In this document: piece by piece, positions 50,360 to 60,511 of the stretch | Layout of the letters: every line of letters starts with the position of its first letter | Numbering within the stretch: position 1 is the first letter of the stretch | Assembly (NCBI GenBank): GCA_014898415.1 | Contig: RCTD01000005.1 | Span: 186,001-250,000, forward strand | DNA length: 64,000 nucleotides | Origin: Stromatinia cepivora | Lineage: Eukaryota; Ascomycota; Leotiomycetes; Helotiales; Sclerotiniaceae | Reading direction: 5' to 3' | The notes under the pieces: generated by a model | Told to the model about the DNA's origin: nothing | Database searches by the model: none | Seen by the model: only the letters and a program-made list of their open reading frames with translations | Position numbers and translations under genes: made by a program

Positions 50360-50902
50360 GAGATTATTATAAAGTTTTTGATATTATTTTTAAAAGGTAT
50401 AATAAACGAATTCATATATAATAATAACTATATTTCTATTTTCAAAACAGAATCCTGATAGAATATTTAAAGTTTTTTCTTTTTAATAGAATATTAGATT
50501 TCTTTTAAAAGAAAGAATGAAGCTAATCTTTATATGATTTTAAAGGATTATTAATGAAAACTGATTACAAACAATCGAATTTATATCGAAAAGCTAATAT
50601 ATTAGTTAAAAACGAAACAATATTTATACTAAAGATATCATTTTGATATAAATTTGAATCGATATATTAATGAATGTATGATTTGCTTTTAACAATTAAT
50701 CATTTTTCATTTTTCTATTTTCAGAAATTTAGATTCTAAAGAAGTAAGACTTATATTCTTTTAAGATAATAGATTTTATATTTCAGGTTTCAAAAGAAAA
50801 AGCAAATTGAAAACCCTTTCTTTATTATTTATCGAACTTACAAGATCATTGAAATCGATGAGGATGTTGATCCAAAAAGGGAGGTATCAATATTCCTTAT
50901 TC

Positions 50903-51085
50903 ATTAAATCGAAAGTATATTTATCGAATCCGAATCGAAAGTATATCTATCGAATCCGAATCGAAAGTATATTTACCGAATCCAAATCGAAAGTATATTT
51001 ATCGAATCCGAACCGAAAATATATTGAATTCGAATTGAAAGTATATCCAATGGAAAGTCTATCGAATTCAAATCGAAAGTGTATT
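50903..51085 (+). repeat. About 26-bp tandem repeat in element J
   Basis: Repeated AATCGAAAGTATATTTATCG-type units, four clear ones and then degenerate. The period is not a multiple of three, so it does not keep a frame. Confidence 0.7.
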
Positions 51086-51285
51086 TATTGAGAGTATACT
51101 TATCGAAATCGTACCGAAATCGAAGTGAAAGTGGATCGAAATTGAATATATATATAAGGGTTTTTAAATGATATTGAAGAGTTTTCAAAAAAATAGAGAT
51201 ACTGAATTTTATAAAATGAAGATATAAGCATTATAATTTCATTATTGTAAGAGTTAATAAGGTTTGAAAGAATTGAAAGGATTTC

Positions 51286-51510
51286 GATGGATCTATGATG
51301 GTTTTATGAAAAGGCATACAATGCAATATTGATGGATCTACGATGGTTTTATGAAAAGATATACAATACAATATTGATGGATTTACAATGGTTTTACAAA
51401 AAAGCATACAATACAATATTGATGGATTTACGATGGTTTTACGAAAAGGCATATAATATAATATCGATGGATCTACAATGGTTTTACGAAAAGGTATACA
51501 ATACAATATC
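51286..51510 (+). repeat. Five 45-bp tandem units in element J
   Basis: Units start at 51286, 51331, 51376, 51421 and 51466 (GATGGATCTACGATGGTTTT...). All differences are transitions, as expected of RIP. The period keeps a reading frame on both strands. Confidence 0.88.
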
Positions 51511-51604
51511 GAATGATATTAGTTTTGATTGAATATTTCAGCTTAAATGGTTTCATTTCAATATCAAAAGCTTTCGAAAACGAAAACTTCGAAAAGGAGG
51601 GCTC

Positions 51605-51796
51605 TATTACGAACCTCAATTACGAAACGAAGGTTAGCCGAAAACAGGCCGAATTATACGCTAATTTGAAGAGTTTTCATCGATATATATAAAGAATTCT
51701 TCAATACGATTAAAGGGAAGTAATGAAAAATCTTGATTCTAAAACCAAACCTATTGTTATTCGAATATTAGCCGATTCTTTGCCATGATTCTCACA
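51605..51796 (+). repeat. Right LTR of element J
   Basis: 192 bp; the full-length version of the left LTR that is split by pogo K. Confidence 0.92.
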
Positions 51797-51801
51797 CTCG
51801 A

Positions 51802-52900
51802 TTTGCTTTCGATTAAATATATTAAACTTGAAAACTAATAAAATATAAATAAAGCTAGTATTATAGAAAATCAGAATTTAAATAACTTAATAATAAAAAG
51901 TTCAAAACATTATTTTATTCAAAAAAAACAATCTGATTCAAAAATTTGGATATCTTTTATTGAATATATTTCGATAACAAAATGAATATTCAAACCATTT
52001 ATTATTTTCAAAAAAAATATATATATAATAAAAACAACCTCTTATAAACTTTATCCTATATAAAGAACAAAAATCCACTATCATAGAAAATAAATAAATC
52101 ATAAATACCACCAAATTTGAATAATTGAAAATAATCTTTATTCCTCAAACTACTCTTTCCCAATCTAAAAAGACTAAATTACTTATATTAAATAATCATA
52201 AAAATCATAAAACCACTCAATTTATACTTGAATACTTCAAAAACAATATCCATCTTTTATTTCTATCACTATATATATCACATATACTACAACTTTTAAA
52301 TTTATCAATATTCTCAATTCTCAAAAATATCTACAAACATCATCTTAATAAACTAAATTCTTTATCTGATTCAATATTAATTAGAAAGTATAATTTTCTT
52401 CTTTATTATCAAAAACTTGAATAGAAAATTTGATATTTTATAATATTAAAACTGAATAAAAAGTTTTTAACTTATAATCCAAAAATCGTATTAAATTTTT
52501 TATAAATTGATTATTGTTTGAAAATAATAACGAAAAGATTTTACAAATCAATTCAGTTTTTGATAATGATTTTAAACTTTAATAAAATGAAGAAGTATTA
52601 TTTATTGATTGGAAAATACTTCAAAAAGTATTTGATCTTTGATTATATATTTATATAATGATTCAGAAAAAAAAAGATCAATTTTTTAATAAAACATTTG
52701 TTTTTTTATAAGATTTCGAAAGGTTTTGATATTAAAGATTATAATCTTATAGAATCAAAACTTCGAATAAAGCAATTAGAATATTGATTGAAATAATTTA
52801 ATCTTAAAAAAAGACGAAAAGTTAAGATTAATCTGAATTCGAAGTTTACAGGGATTAAAACTATTCGGGAAGCGTAAATTGAAGTTGGGGATTATGAAAT
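51802..52900 (+). pseudogene. Pogo-type transposase of element I, C-terminal half (degraded)
   Basis: The plus-strand open stretch 52125-52424 reads L-I-L-N-N-H-K-N-H (expected L-x-x-D-x-H-x-S-H; the catalytic Asp is Asn), then I-H-L-L-F-L-S-L-Y-I-S-H-I-L-Q-L-L-N-L-S-I-F. That is the 'L-P-P-H-x-S-H-x-L-Q-P-L-D' block of DDE_1 transposases with several RIP changes. The N-terminal half should lie in 46600-46900 and 47115-47164, but is too degraded to read. Confidence 0.8.
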
Positions 52901-53049
52901 TGATAAAGATGATTTTAATGATGATTATAAAATAGATTCTATAAATGATTATATTGAAATAAAATAGTTGTTGAGTTATTAAAGTTTAAAATTCATATAA
53001 TGGTTTTTTTGAGGGTGGTCCGAATTAGGGGTGGTCCGAAAGTGGGGTA

Positions 53050-53262
53050 CTAGACTTAAATTTTAGAAATAAATTTCTATTTGGATGGAATGAATAGTTT
53101 GAAATTGATTCAATATTCGAATGTTTTTACTTCATGGATTGTGGTCCGGATTATTGGATCCACCGAGGAGGTTTGAAGTGAGTGAAAGGCTTTGTGGGTA
53201 AAGATGTATTACTTTTGAATTTAATGGTCCAAACGGGGAGCAAAGAAGAATAGAAACAGAAG
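53050..53262. other. Edge of the AT-rich block
   Basis: After the right TIR of pogo I the base composition becomes clearly more balanced. No gene is recognisable in this short stretch. Confidence 0.5.
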
Positions 53263-53361
53263 GGCATCACTGGCATCACTGGCATCACTGGCATCACTGG
53301 CATCACTGGCATCACTGGCATCACTGGCATCACTGGCATCACTGGCATCACTGGCATCACC
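53263..53361 (+). repeat. 9-bp minisatellite GGCATCACT, 11 units
   Basis: Eleven perfect tandem copies except the last, which ends in ACC. Open in every frame (Met-Pro-Val or Asp-Ala-Ser on the minus strand), so frames through it carry no evidence of coding. The lack of transitions between units shows that it has not been touched by RIP. Confidence 0.95.
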
Positions 53362-53887
53362 AAGTTCAATATTCACAAAATCACGAAGAATCCTAAGGAA
53401 GTTTATGAAACGATTTATCATATCCATAGCCACGATTTGTATAAGCTAAAGACTCCTCTGAGAATAATATCAAAGCTTCATTGTCTAAATACTAAGATTA
53501 CATTATGATCATGCCGTTTGAAACCCTTGACTACATCTTCACTATTGATATTTCCTCTCCAAAGCACAGTACCCATACGAACAGTCCCTTGCCTTGGCAT
53601 TGCAGTTGCAAGGTATCCGGTACTCCGGAAAAGTAGATTGGATGTGAAAGCTTTCGATAGTTGAATATGATTGAAGATTCGGGATAGATTCAATCTTCCA
53701 AATGAAATAGATGTTGTAAATGAATTGAATCTTTCGAATGGGTTGATTCAATGTCCAAAATGCGTTGATAGTCCCAATGAAGTGAATGTCCTGAATGAAT
53801 CAAGACTCCCTTGTTGTCGGAGTGCAACCCCGGACTATTGGATACAGTTGTATACCATTCCATAATAATAATCGGTTCAGCGAGCAA
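53362..53887. other. Stretch downstream of the 2EXR gene, no clear gene
   Basis: Balanced composition. Short open stretches on both strands (for example 53478-53693 minus) show no known domain and no clear splice structure. It probably holds the 3' untranslated region of the 2EXR gene. A weakly repetitive GAATG/CAATG pattern lies at 53690-53810. Confidence 0.4.
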
Positions 53888-54790
53888 CTATAGGTCCGTC
53901 TCCGCTGGTACCCAGCCCTCATGAGTCCACATCTCATACTTGCTTTCAACACTACGTCTCTCAATTCCATATATAACTATCCGCCCTAACCGTACGTCTG
54001 CCTTTTTCGGACCTTGTATGAACCAGAAGTTATCTTCGGGCTCGCGGGGCTGCAGAAACTGTGCTAATGCCCATGCCAATGCAACTTCCTCGTCTATTAG
54101 ATCGTGCTCCTCCGCAACCCTATCAATGAAGTCCTCTAGCCCTTCTTTCTCTGCATTGAATAAAAAATCAAGTCCATCAATTTCTTGAAATTCAATTGTT
54201 AGATTTCTGGATTTAAATCTATTGTAGGATATAAAAGGTTCATAATAGATCGATATTTTATCCACGTAGCCAGCCCCAAGTATTGATAATTCCGGTTCCT
54301 CGTGATTAATAGCACGAACGGCCATTGTTTGGATTTTGGCGGTCATGTTTGAGGGCTCGAGTGTGTCACCAATAACAGCATTAGCTGCATCGTCCAAACC
54401 TCCCTTCTGCATAGGAAAAATTCTGTCCTTATTCCAATTAACATATATCGTCGCTTCAATGTTAATCGACATCTCGTGAGCTAGTTCGATAACACGTCCG
54501 AAACTCAATTCATAAAATTCAAGGCCAACCTTACGAGATTCCTGACATGTATGGAGAATTGGAGGCACAGCGCTTAGCGTTACCCAACGAAAGAGGAGAA
54601 TCCGACCGAGATTTCCAAGAGGTCGTTGCCAGATATCAAGGTTGCGTGGCTGATTACCGACGAATTTCCAGATTTTTGATCGAATTTCGATGGGTAGGCG
54701 ATGAAAAGGAAATGTATTGATTCTAGGTGATGCAGATGGAGTATCGCTGATCGTGTCGGAAACAGGCGGAAGGCCATTGATTTGATCCAT
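53888..54790 (-). CDS. 2EXR domain-containing protein
   Basis: An uninterrupted 300-codon frame from ATG (54790-54788) to TAG (53890-53888). Residues 27-41 read F-P-F-H-R-L-P-I-E-I-R-S-K-I-W, and residues 76-93 read P-P-I-L-H-T-C-Q-E-S-R-K-V-G-L-E-F-Y. These are the two halves of the 2EXR domain, a fungal module found in large lineage-specific families in Leotiomycetes and related classes; its biochemical role is unknown. The rest is an acidic C-terminal part with no signal peptide or membrane segment. No intron is needed. Codon use and GC content differ sharply from the transposon block on its left, and no RIP damage is seen. It sits alone between two transposon blocks. The start is chosen because it is the first ATG, about 26 codons before the domain. 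Function unknown. Confidence 0.9.
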   Translation of the reverse strand: MDQINGLPPVSDTISDTPSASPRINTFPFHRLPIEIRSKIWKFVGNQPRNLDIWQRPLGNLGRILLFRWVTLSAVPPILHTCQESRKVGLEFYELSFGRVIELAHEMSINIEATIYVNWNKDRIFPMQKGGLDDAANAVIGDTLEPSNMTAKIQTMAVRAINHEEPELSILGAGYVDKISIYYEPFISYNRFKSRNLTIEFQEIDGLDFLFNAEKEGLEDFIDRVAEEHDLIDEEVALAWALAQFLQPREPEDNFWFIQGPKKADVRLGRIVIYGIERRSVESKYEMWTHEGWVPAETDL

Positions 54791-55610
54791 GGTGAAGTGT
54801 TGAATGAAATGACTTGAACCTTGACGAATTGACGAATTGACAACCCCTCAAGCAGGAGAAATCAAACGATATATGATTTCCTTCCCTTTGACTGATTTGA
54901 GACTGAATGAGCAATTGATTTTATTGATTTGATGGCCCAAGAGAAGATTATATAGTTGACTTCAGACGGAATGTGCACGTGAGATCGATCGGCAAAGAAC
55001 TTAGTCAGACTTGTCTAAACAGAGTTACCGTAGAATCCTTTCGTCACATGATATATGATATGTCACAATAGGATCATTTCCTATTGGAGATTGCAGTATT
55101 GTTCTCACAATTATCAGACATCAATACTTTCTTACTTTCTTTTGAAATGTCAGTACACACGGTATATTTGTTATAAGATCATTTTAATTTGTTACATCTT
55201 TATTCTTTATGATAATCTTATATGGGGTATAGAATTATCAGGATATGTGCATGCGCGATGCTACCTACTTGATATGGCATCCTCTTAACCGCTGGGAAAC
55301 AAGAGTAGGAATTATCAACGAATCAAATCTATTCTTTCCTAGAATATTGAACCATACCTGAAATATACACTTATTCATCTCTAGCCTTCCTTTAACATAT
55401 TCTCCTGTTTGTCCTACTCGATAGCCAATCACAATTTACAAAAGAACAACTCATTTTCAACTAAACTTATTACAGATCTTAAATCCGAATCCTCACAGCC
55501 GATCTTATTAAGAAACTTGATGATCAATCGACACTTCCAAATGCATCAAATCCTTAATCCCCCATACCAACCACCAATTTCTCATCCAAACACTTCACAC
55601 GCCATATTTC
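54791..55610. other. Upstream region of the 2EXR gene
   Basis: About 820 bp, probably holding the 2EXR promoter. Short open stretches on both strands show no domain. I see no RNA gene. Confidence 0.4.
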
Positions 55611-56294
55611 TCACCACTCTTCCTCAGCCAGCGCCCAAGCCAAAACTCTATAAATCCATCCACACAAAAACCTTACCACAAAATCCACCATGTAGAAACC
55701 ATACCTCACTTTCTCAAAAAATGCAACATGACTTTCCCAATTCACATAGAGATTCCAGATACAAAATATCATGAGAAATATCGATTGTAAAAACTGGATT
55801 CGCCTTTCAAGAAGAATGAAGAGTAGGATGAGAGACTCAATAAAATCTGGAAGTTGAGGTTGAGGTTGAGGTTGAGGTTGAGGTTGAGGTTGAGGTTGAG
55901 GTTGAGGTTGAGGTTGAGGTTGAGGTTGAGGTTGAGGTTGAGGTTGAGGTTGAGGTTGAGGTTGAGGTTGACGTTGAGGTTGAGGTTGACGTTGAGGTTG
56001 AGGTTGAGGTTGAGGTTGACGTTGAGGTTGAGGTTGAGGTTGAGGTTGACGTTGAGGTTGACGTTGAGGTTGAGGTTGAGGTTGAGGTTGAGGTTGAGGT
56101 TGACGTTGAGGTTGAGGTTGACGTTGAGGTTGAGGTTGACGTTGAGGTTGAGGTTGAGGTTGAGGTTGACGTTGAGGTTGAGGTTGAGGTTGAGGTTGAC
56201 GTTGACGTTGAGGTTGAGGTTGAGGTTGAGGTTGACGTTGACGTTGAGGTTGACGTTTTGGTTTTGGTTTTGGTTTTGGTTTTGGTTCGGACAT
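55611..56294 (-). CDS. Hypothetical protein with Pro-Lys and Pro-Gln repeats and a hydrophobic C-terminus
   Basis: ATG at 56294-56292, TGA at 55613-55611, 227 codons. Residues 1-13 are M-S-E then (P-K) repeats from the GTTTTG array. There follow about 135 residues of P-Q repeats with interspersed R, from the hexanucleotide array. The last about 80 residues are non-repetitive, rich in F, L, W and Y, with one or two possible membrane helices and an acidic A-E-E-E-W end. For a real gene: the ATG directly precedes the repeat, and the non-repeat tail is open with biased composition. Against: the repeat is open in several frames, another minus frame (56583-55837, Thr-Ser repeats) is also open, and no known domain is seen. 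Function unknown. Confidence 0.35.
   Translation of the reverse strand: MSEPKPKPKPKPKRQPQRQRQPQPQPQPQRQRQPQPQPQPQRQPQPQPQPQRQPQPQRQPQPQRQPQPQPQPQPQPQRQPQRQPQPQPQPQRQPQPQPQPQRQPQPQRQPQPQPQPQPQPQPQPQPQPQPQPQPQPQPQPQPQPQPQLPDFIESLILLFILLERRIQFLQSIFLMIFCIWNLYVNWESHVAFFEKVRYGFYMVDFVVRFLCGWIYRVLAWALAEEEW
55853..56254 (+). repeat. Hexanucleotide array GGTTGA, about 67 units
   Basis: About 400 bp of tandem GGTTGA, with CGTTGA variant units spread through it at irregular spacing. No other variant is common. On the minus strand it reads TCAACC, giving P-Q or T-S dipeptides. Confidence 0.95.
56255..56287 (+). repeat. GTTTTG hexanucleotide repeat, five units
   Basis: Directly adjoins the GGTTGA array and shares its 6-bp period, so both keep one reading frame on the minus strand. 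Confidence 0.9.
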
Positions 56295-56583
56295 GGAGAT
56301 CGGATTGATTTGATGATGAGTAGGTATGAGTAAAATATTGCTGGTGAGTATATGGTGAGTTGAGTTGAATTGGCGGAAGCAATTCCTCTAGATCAAGACA
56401 AAGCGTATGATTCAATGTAGTATTCGATAACTTGTTTACTGAGTTACGAATTCTCATGATCTGCTGTGTCGCTGAGGTACATCTGCATGTAGACTCATTG
56501 GGACATTTGCATACTACTTCATTCATGTGATGGACTCCAACTATTGAATGAGGCAAACAAATCACGGAAACTAAATCCCTCAA

Positions 56584-56890
56584 ATGTCACAAATGTAAAG
56601 ATTTTGCTCTTTTCTCTTCACAGTCCAAATGAAATATGGAGCTCTGTTGGCACCACTCAAGGTAGGGTTGTAGATTTGATTTGACGGTCATATCATGACA
56701 GACCATATGGCGCCATTTGATTTGATAGAGCTAATCCCTCGATGTCAGTTGAAAATCATATGAATAGAACTCTGCAAAAGATAGAAAATTCATTACAAAT
56801 ACAATTTTGATATAGAATATAACTTTCGGATAAAACGAATCATGTAATTCAAAATATTCAAAATGAGATTAATATAGGATGATATATATA
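56584..56890. other. Intergenic stretch before element L
   Basis: Balanced composition up to about 56760, then turning AT-rich. No gene recognised. Confidence 0.4.
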
Positions 56891-56892
56891 TA

Positions 56893-59800
56893 ATCGATAT
56901 CTCTATATCGTATATAGTTCGATATCTTATACATATTTTAATTTTTATAAAATTACTTTATAAAATCAATTAATAAATAATTTATAAATATATTTCTTTG
57001 AAATCTTAAAGTAAAATATTATATATTTTTCTAAATCATTCTATATAATATAATACTAAAAAAAACTATATATTTTACTATTAAGAAAAAGAATAAAAAT
57101 ATATTAAAAATTGTATATATATAAAAATATTTTAAGATACATAAATAAAAATTGAAATTATTTAATGGATTATGAATTTTTCATATTATAAAATATAGAA
57201 AATATTCAAAAAGTCAAATTTTATATTAAAAACTCGAAATTATAATAAATTTAATTTTCAATTTTTGAAAATAAAACATTATTAAAAAAGATTTAATAAT
57301 ATTAAATAATTTTATCATAGATTAATTTTTATTTCCATATAAAATTATATTCATCGATTCAAATTTATTTTAATATAAAAATTTATAAGTTTTTATTAAT
57401 TATATAAATAAATATCAAATTAATAATAATTAAATAATAATAATATTTGAAAAAACTGTTATTTAAATATACAATATAATATCTCAAATATAACCCTCTA
57501 AAAATATTTTTAAAATATTGATTTTTTGATTTTAAAATAAATTTTAAATAATATAATTTATTGATATTGGATAAAGAACTTCAATCTTTCTTTAAGAAAT
57601 CTGATTAAAAGAAGAAATGAAAATAAAAATGATTCTTTTAAAATTTATAAAAATTATATATTGAATTAGATTTATTTTAGTATTTTATTTAATCACTTTA
57701 TAATTGATTCTTATTAAAATTTAAACGATTTTATTTTTTGAAAAACATTTTAAATTTTTACTTCCCATTATTTTTTTTGAAAAAAAAAATAATACTTATA
57801 TTCGAATTCATTCAATATTATTATTATATACAAAAATCTTTTTCAAAATATTTAAAATAAAATCATAAATATAAAGTTTTAAATTTTAATATAAAACTTG
57901 ATTCTTTATATTTTCGAAAATTTAAAATATTATAATAATGAAATAAATAATAAAATATGTTTTATAATTTATTACAGAATCTATAAAAAGATATTTATCA
58001 ATTTATAAAGAAAATATTAATTAGATTATTATTTTATTATAATCATATTTTAAATTCATTCATTGATTATTTTTTTCCTTTTGAAATTTTTATAATATAT
58101 TCTTTTCTTATTCATAGTATATTATATTAACTTTCTTATTATAATAATGATTAATTAATTTATAATATATTTTTATTTGATAAGTAAAAAGCGTGCAAGA
58201 TATCAGGCCGTGCACGATACAGGGATATTGTGACGAACCCAACGAGCGTTTAGAGATCAACCTTAGAATTAAAAGCTACAGAGCTAAAGAGAGTATACTA
58301 CAAAGCTATATATATGATCGGCTTGGAGTTTAGTATTGTACTAACCCGATCGAATATGATCATATATATCTCATGATACTACCCCCTTTTTCTGAAGAGT
58401 TCGCTTCGAATTTATTTTAAATGAATGATTTAAGTACAAAATGATCATTAATCTTCTTTTAATAAAAATTCCTAATATACAGATTATATCACAACCAATG
58501 AATATATATTTACTGTACTATATACCTCCTCCAAATAATCTTCAAAATATCGGCCATTGATCATTTCTCCTAGATCCTTATCATTGTTGTTTTCGGGTTC
58601 AATAATCAGTATAATAGCCGGAACAGATTTTTATCGATCTCGGATTTCTTGATACAGATCTAATGGACAAGCTTGTATCCAATAAGAATTACTTCTATAT
58701 CGTATACATTTATTTTATTTGTATAAAAGAGTTCTTTCAAAAAAGGAAAATTTGGGTATTTGTACACAAAATAGAATCAAAGTATGATCGGGTTTATCCG
58801 ATTAAATATCAAAAAAACTAAAGGTATTAATGATATTAAGATTGTTAATATCCATTAAATCATAGTTTTGAAAGTGGGATGGATTCTACAATATATATAG
58901 GGCTCTAAATTCATTAAAATAGAATAATACAGAGAATCCATTCGTTATACAAATAGCTAATTGTTATATAACTTAAACAAAATCGGGATAAAAACAAGAA
59001 AAAGAAAATTATTAAGAAAAACGATTTCTAAAAGTAATATTGAATCCATTACGAAAGATTGAGATTTTATTCGAATCGAACCAATTCTAATCTTTGGCTT
59101 TGTAAAGAATCCTTTCGAATTTTGTAATATAAATATATAGAGAATCGGTTTCTTATTTGAAAATGAATAATTTGTCTTCGGCTTCTTAAACTTTATTCAG
59201 ATTATTATAAACATATATAAGTTGATCCAGAATCATTGTATAATCTAAAGGAACGTTTTAATCAAGAAAAGAAAGTTGAAGTAGTATTATAACTTGTATA
59301 TAAAATTCGAGATTGAGATAAATATAATAAAATTGAATTGTAGAATTGCCAATCGCAACACTATCTATTTGTAGTTTTACTCGAATCGAAGAAAACCAGG
59401 TATTGAATTTTTGAGAGTTACTATTGAACTTTTCAGGATTAGGGAGAAAGGGTTTCAAATGAGAAGGAGTATAAGCAACAGAAGTGTATTCGAGAATTAA
59501 GGAATGTAAAAACGAAATTTCATTTTGTTAACGAATCATTTTGTTACGAAATTCTGTAATTGCAAGGTTTATCGAATTGTAATCTATAGTTTAGAAATTA
59601 AGGGTAAGAAAAAAGATAATACCTTTGAATAATATCAAGAAAATTTATATACAAGCAAGAGAGTATAAACGATATACTTAGACAGGAGTAAGCGGAGTAT
59701 GTATGAGTATGTATAGATGTTATTCCATTTCTTATTTGAAAGAGTTTTTAATAATGTAATGAACTTAATGAGTGTTTAAAGATCAATCTTAAAATTAAAA

Positions 59801-59913
59801 GTTATAGAGTTAAAGAGAATGTGCTATAAAGCTATATATATGATCGGTTCGGAGCTTAGTACTGTACTAGCCCGATCGGACGCGATCACGTGTATCTCGT
59901 GACAGATATCAAT
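56893..59913. mobile_element. Extremely AT-rich TIR element L (pogo-like ends, no coding), interrupted by gag-only copy 3
   Basis: The left end ATCGATATCTCTATATCGTA (from 56893) pairs with the complement of the right end (58192-58228 joined to 59910-59913), reading ATTGATATCCCTGTATCGTG. A TA duplication flanks both ends (56891-56892 and 59914-59915). The inner TIR also matches (CGATATCTTAT / TGATATCTTGC). The ends resemble those of pogo K. Without the gag-only insert the element is about 1.34 kb and almost pure A/T, with no readable transposase. It could be a non-autonomous derivative or an old element destroyed by RIP. Confidence 0.72.
58229..59904 (-). mobile_element. Gag-only LTR element, copy 3, inserted in the right TIR of element L
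   Basis: 150-bp LTRs (58229-58378 and 59755-59904) with a perfect GATAT duplication (58224-58228 and 59905-59909). The interior is 1376 bp. The minus-strand gag is best preserved at 59458-59258: P-F-L-P-N-P-E-K-F-N-S-N-S-Q-K-F, then I-R-V-K-L, then I-G-N-S-T-I-Q-F-Y-Y-I-Y-L-N-L-E. No pol. The first 60 bp of the left LTR match copy 2 exactly, while inner LTR ends differ by many transitions. Confidence 0.95.
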
Positions 59914-59915
59914 TA

Positions 59916-60511
59916 TAAGAACAAACCAAAATTTCTATTTCTAATGTTAAACCCCCCTCTCTCTCTATTTATCTATATACACACACAAATAAACATATAC
60001 AAAATTCCCTCACTCCCTAGATTTCCTAAATTCCCAGAATCCCTCACTCCCCAAATTCCCAAATTCCCAAATCCCCCACTCCGCTACAGAATATAACCAT
60101 CTAATCTACCATCTATCCGCACAAAAGAAGGAAAGAAAGAAGTGTGTATTAATTAGTTGATATATATACCTACCATACTATATTTTCATTCACTTCCAAA
60201 CTTTTAATCTTTTTAAGTGAGTAAGTAGTAGGTATAAAGAATCACCTCCACCCCAACTCTTCCAAAAAAAAAAAGAAAAAAAAAGTATATACACTCTCTG
60301 ATGGAGTATCCGATTCCAACTCCAACTCTAATTCCAATGCCAAACGCCTTTGATGCTATGCTATGCTATGCAATAAAACGCTGTACTTTGCACGCTAATC
60401 TCGTAACTCAAGAACTCAAGTACTCCCATCCATACCACTAATCTCATCTCATAACAACTGAAGAAAAAGCCCTTCCCTCCCATCCCCTCCCCCCTCCCCC
60501 TTTCACATCCT
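59916..60511. other. Region downstream of the SGNH-like gene
   Basis: About 600 bp with low-complexity AATTCCC/ACTCCC tracts (60000-60080) and A-rich runs, probably 3' untranslated and terminator sequence of the SGNH-like gene. No other gene is seen. Confidence 0.45.

Larger units (their letters stand above)
47165..51796 (+). mobile_element. LTR element J without recognisable coding, inserted in pogo element I
   Basis: The left LTR is 47165-47249 continued at 49608-49714 (split by pogo K). The right LTR is 51605-51796 (192 bp; TGTTACGAACC...TTCTCACA). The perfect TSD CTCGA lies at 47160-47164 and 51797-51801. Without K it is about 2.3 kb. The 1.9-kb interior (49715-51604) is filled by several unrelated tandem arrays (81, 15, about 26 and 45 bp) and has no gag or pol block that I recognise. 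A purine tract (GAAAAGGAGGGCTC) precedes the right LTR, giving the plus direction. It fits a non-autonomous (LARD/TRIM-like) element. Confidence 0.88.
46372..53047 (+). mobile_element. Pogo/Fot1-type DNA transposon I, interrupted by a solo LTR and element J
   Basis: Terminal inverted repeats CCCCACTTTCGGAC (left, 46372 on; right, ending 53047) lie inside TA duplications (46370-46371 and 53048-53049). Removing the solo LTR (46901-47114) and element J (47165-51796) with their TSDs leaves about 1.82 kb, the usual size of Fot1-type elements. A transposase remnant lies on the plus strand, split across the insertions. The outer TIR bases are clean. Confidence 0.9.

Noticed and set aside
49862..51532. 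CRISPR-like array in element J
   Set aside because: The repeats are directly tandem without unique spacers of constant size, the setting is a eukaryotic LTR element, and no cas genes exist.
1..53047. Mitochondrial or organellar DNA because of the extreme AT content
   Set aside because: All readable frames are retrotransposon or transposon proteins, and AT-richness follows from C-to-T changes between repeat copies; no mitochondrial gene or rRNA was seen.
53151..53433. Frames with Met-Pro-Val or Asp-Ala-Ser repeats
   Set aside because: They are translations of the 9-bp minisatellite with short non-conserved ends; no start, splice site or domain supports them.
55409..55774. 121-codon plus-strand frame
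   Set aside because: It overlaps the tail of the Pro-Gln frame antisense, has no domain, and its composition (Pro/His/Asn rich) looks like the antisense of a hydrophobic stretch.
55853..56287. Interstitial telomere repeat
   Set aside because: The unit is GGTTGA/TTGAGG, not TTAGGG, and the second array GTTTTG does not fit a telomere either; it is followed by ordinary genic DNA.
55854..56333. Plus-strand 159-codon frame of Leu-Arg repeats, and minus-strand Thr-Ser repeat frame (56583-55837)
   Set aside because: Both exist only because the hexanucleotide array has no stop in these frames; no non-repeat domain supports them more than the Pro-Gln frame.
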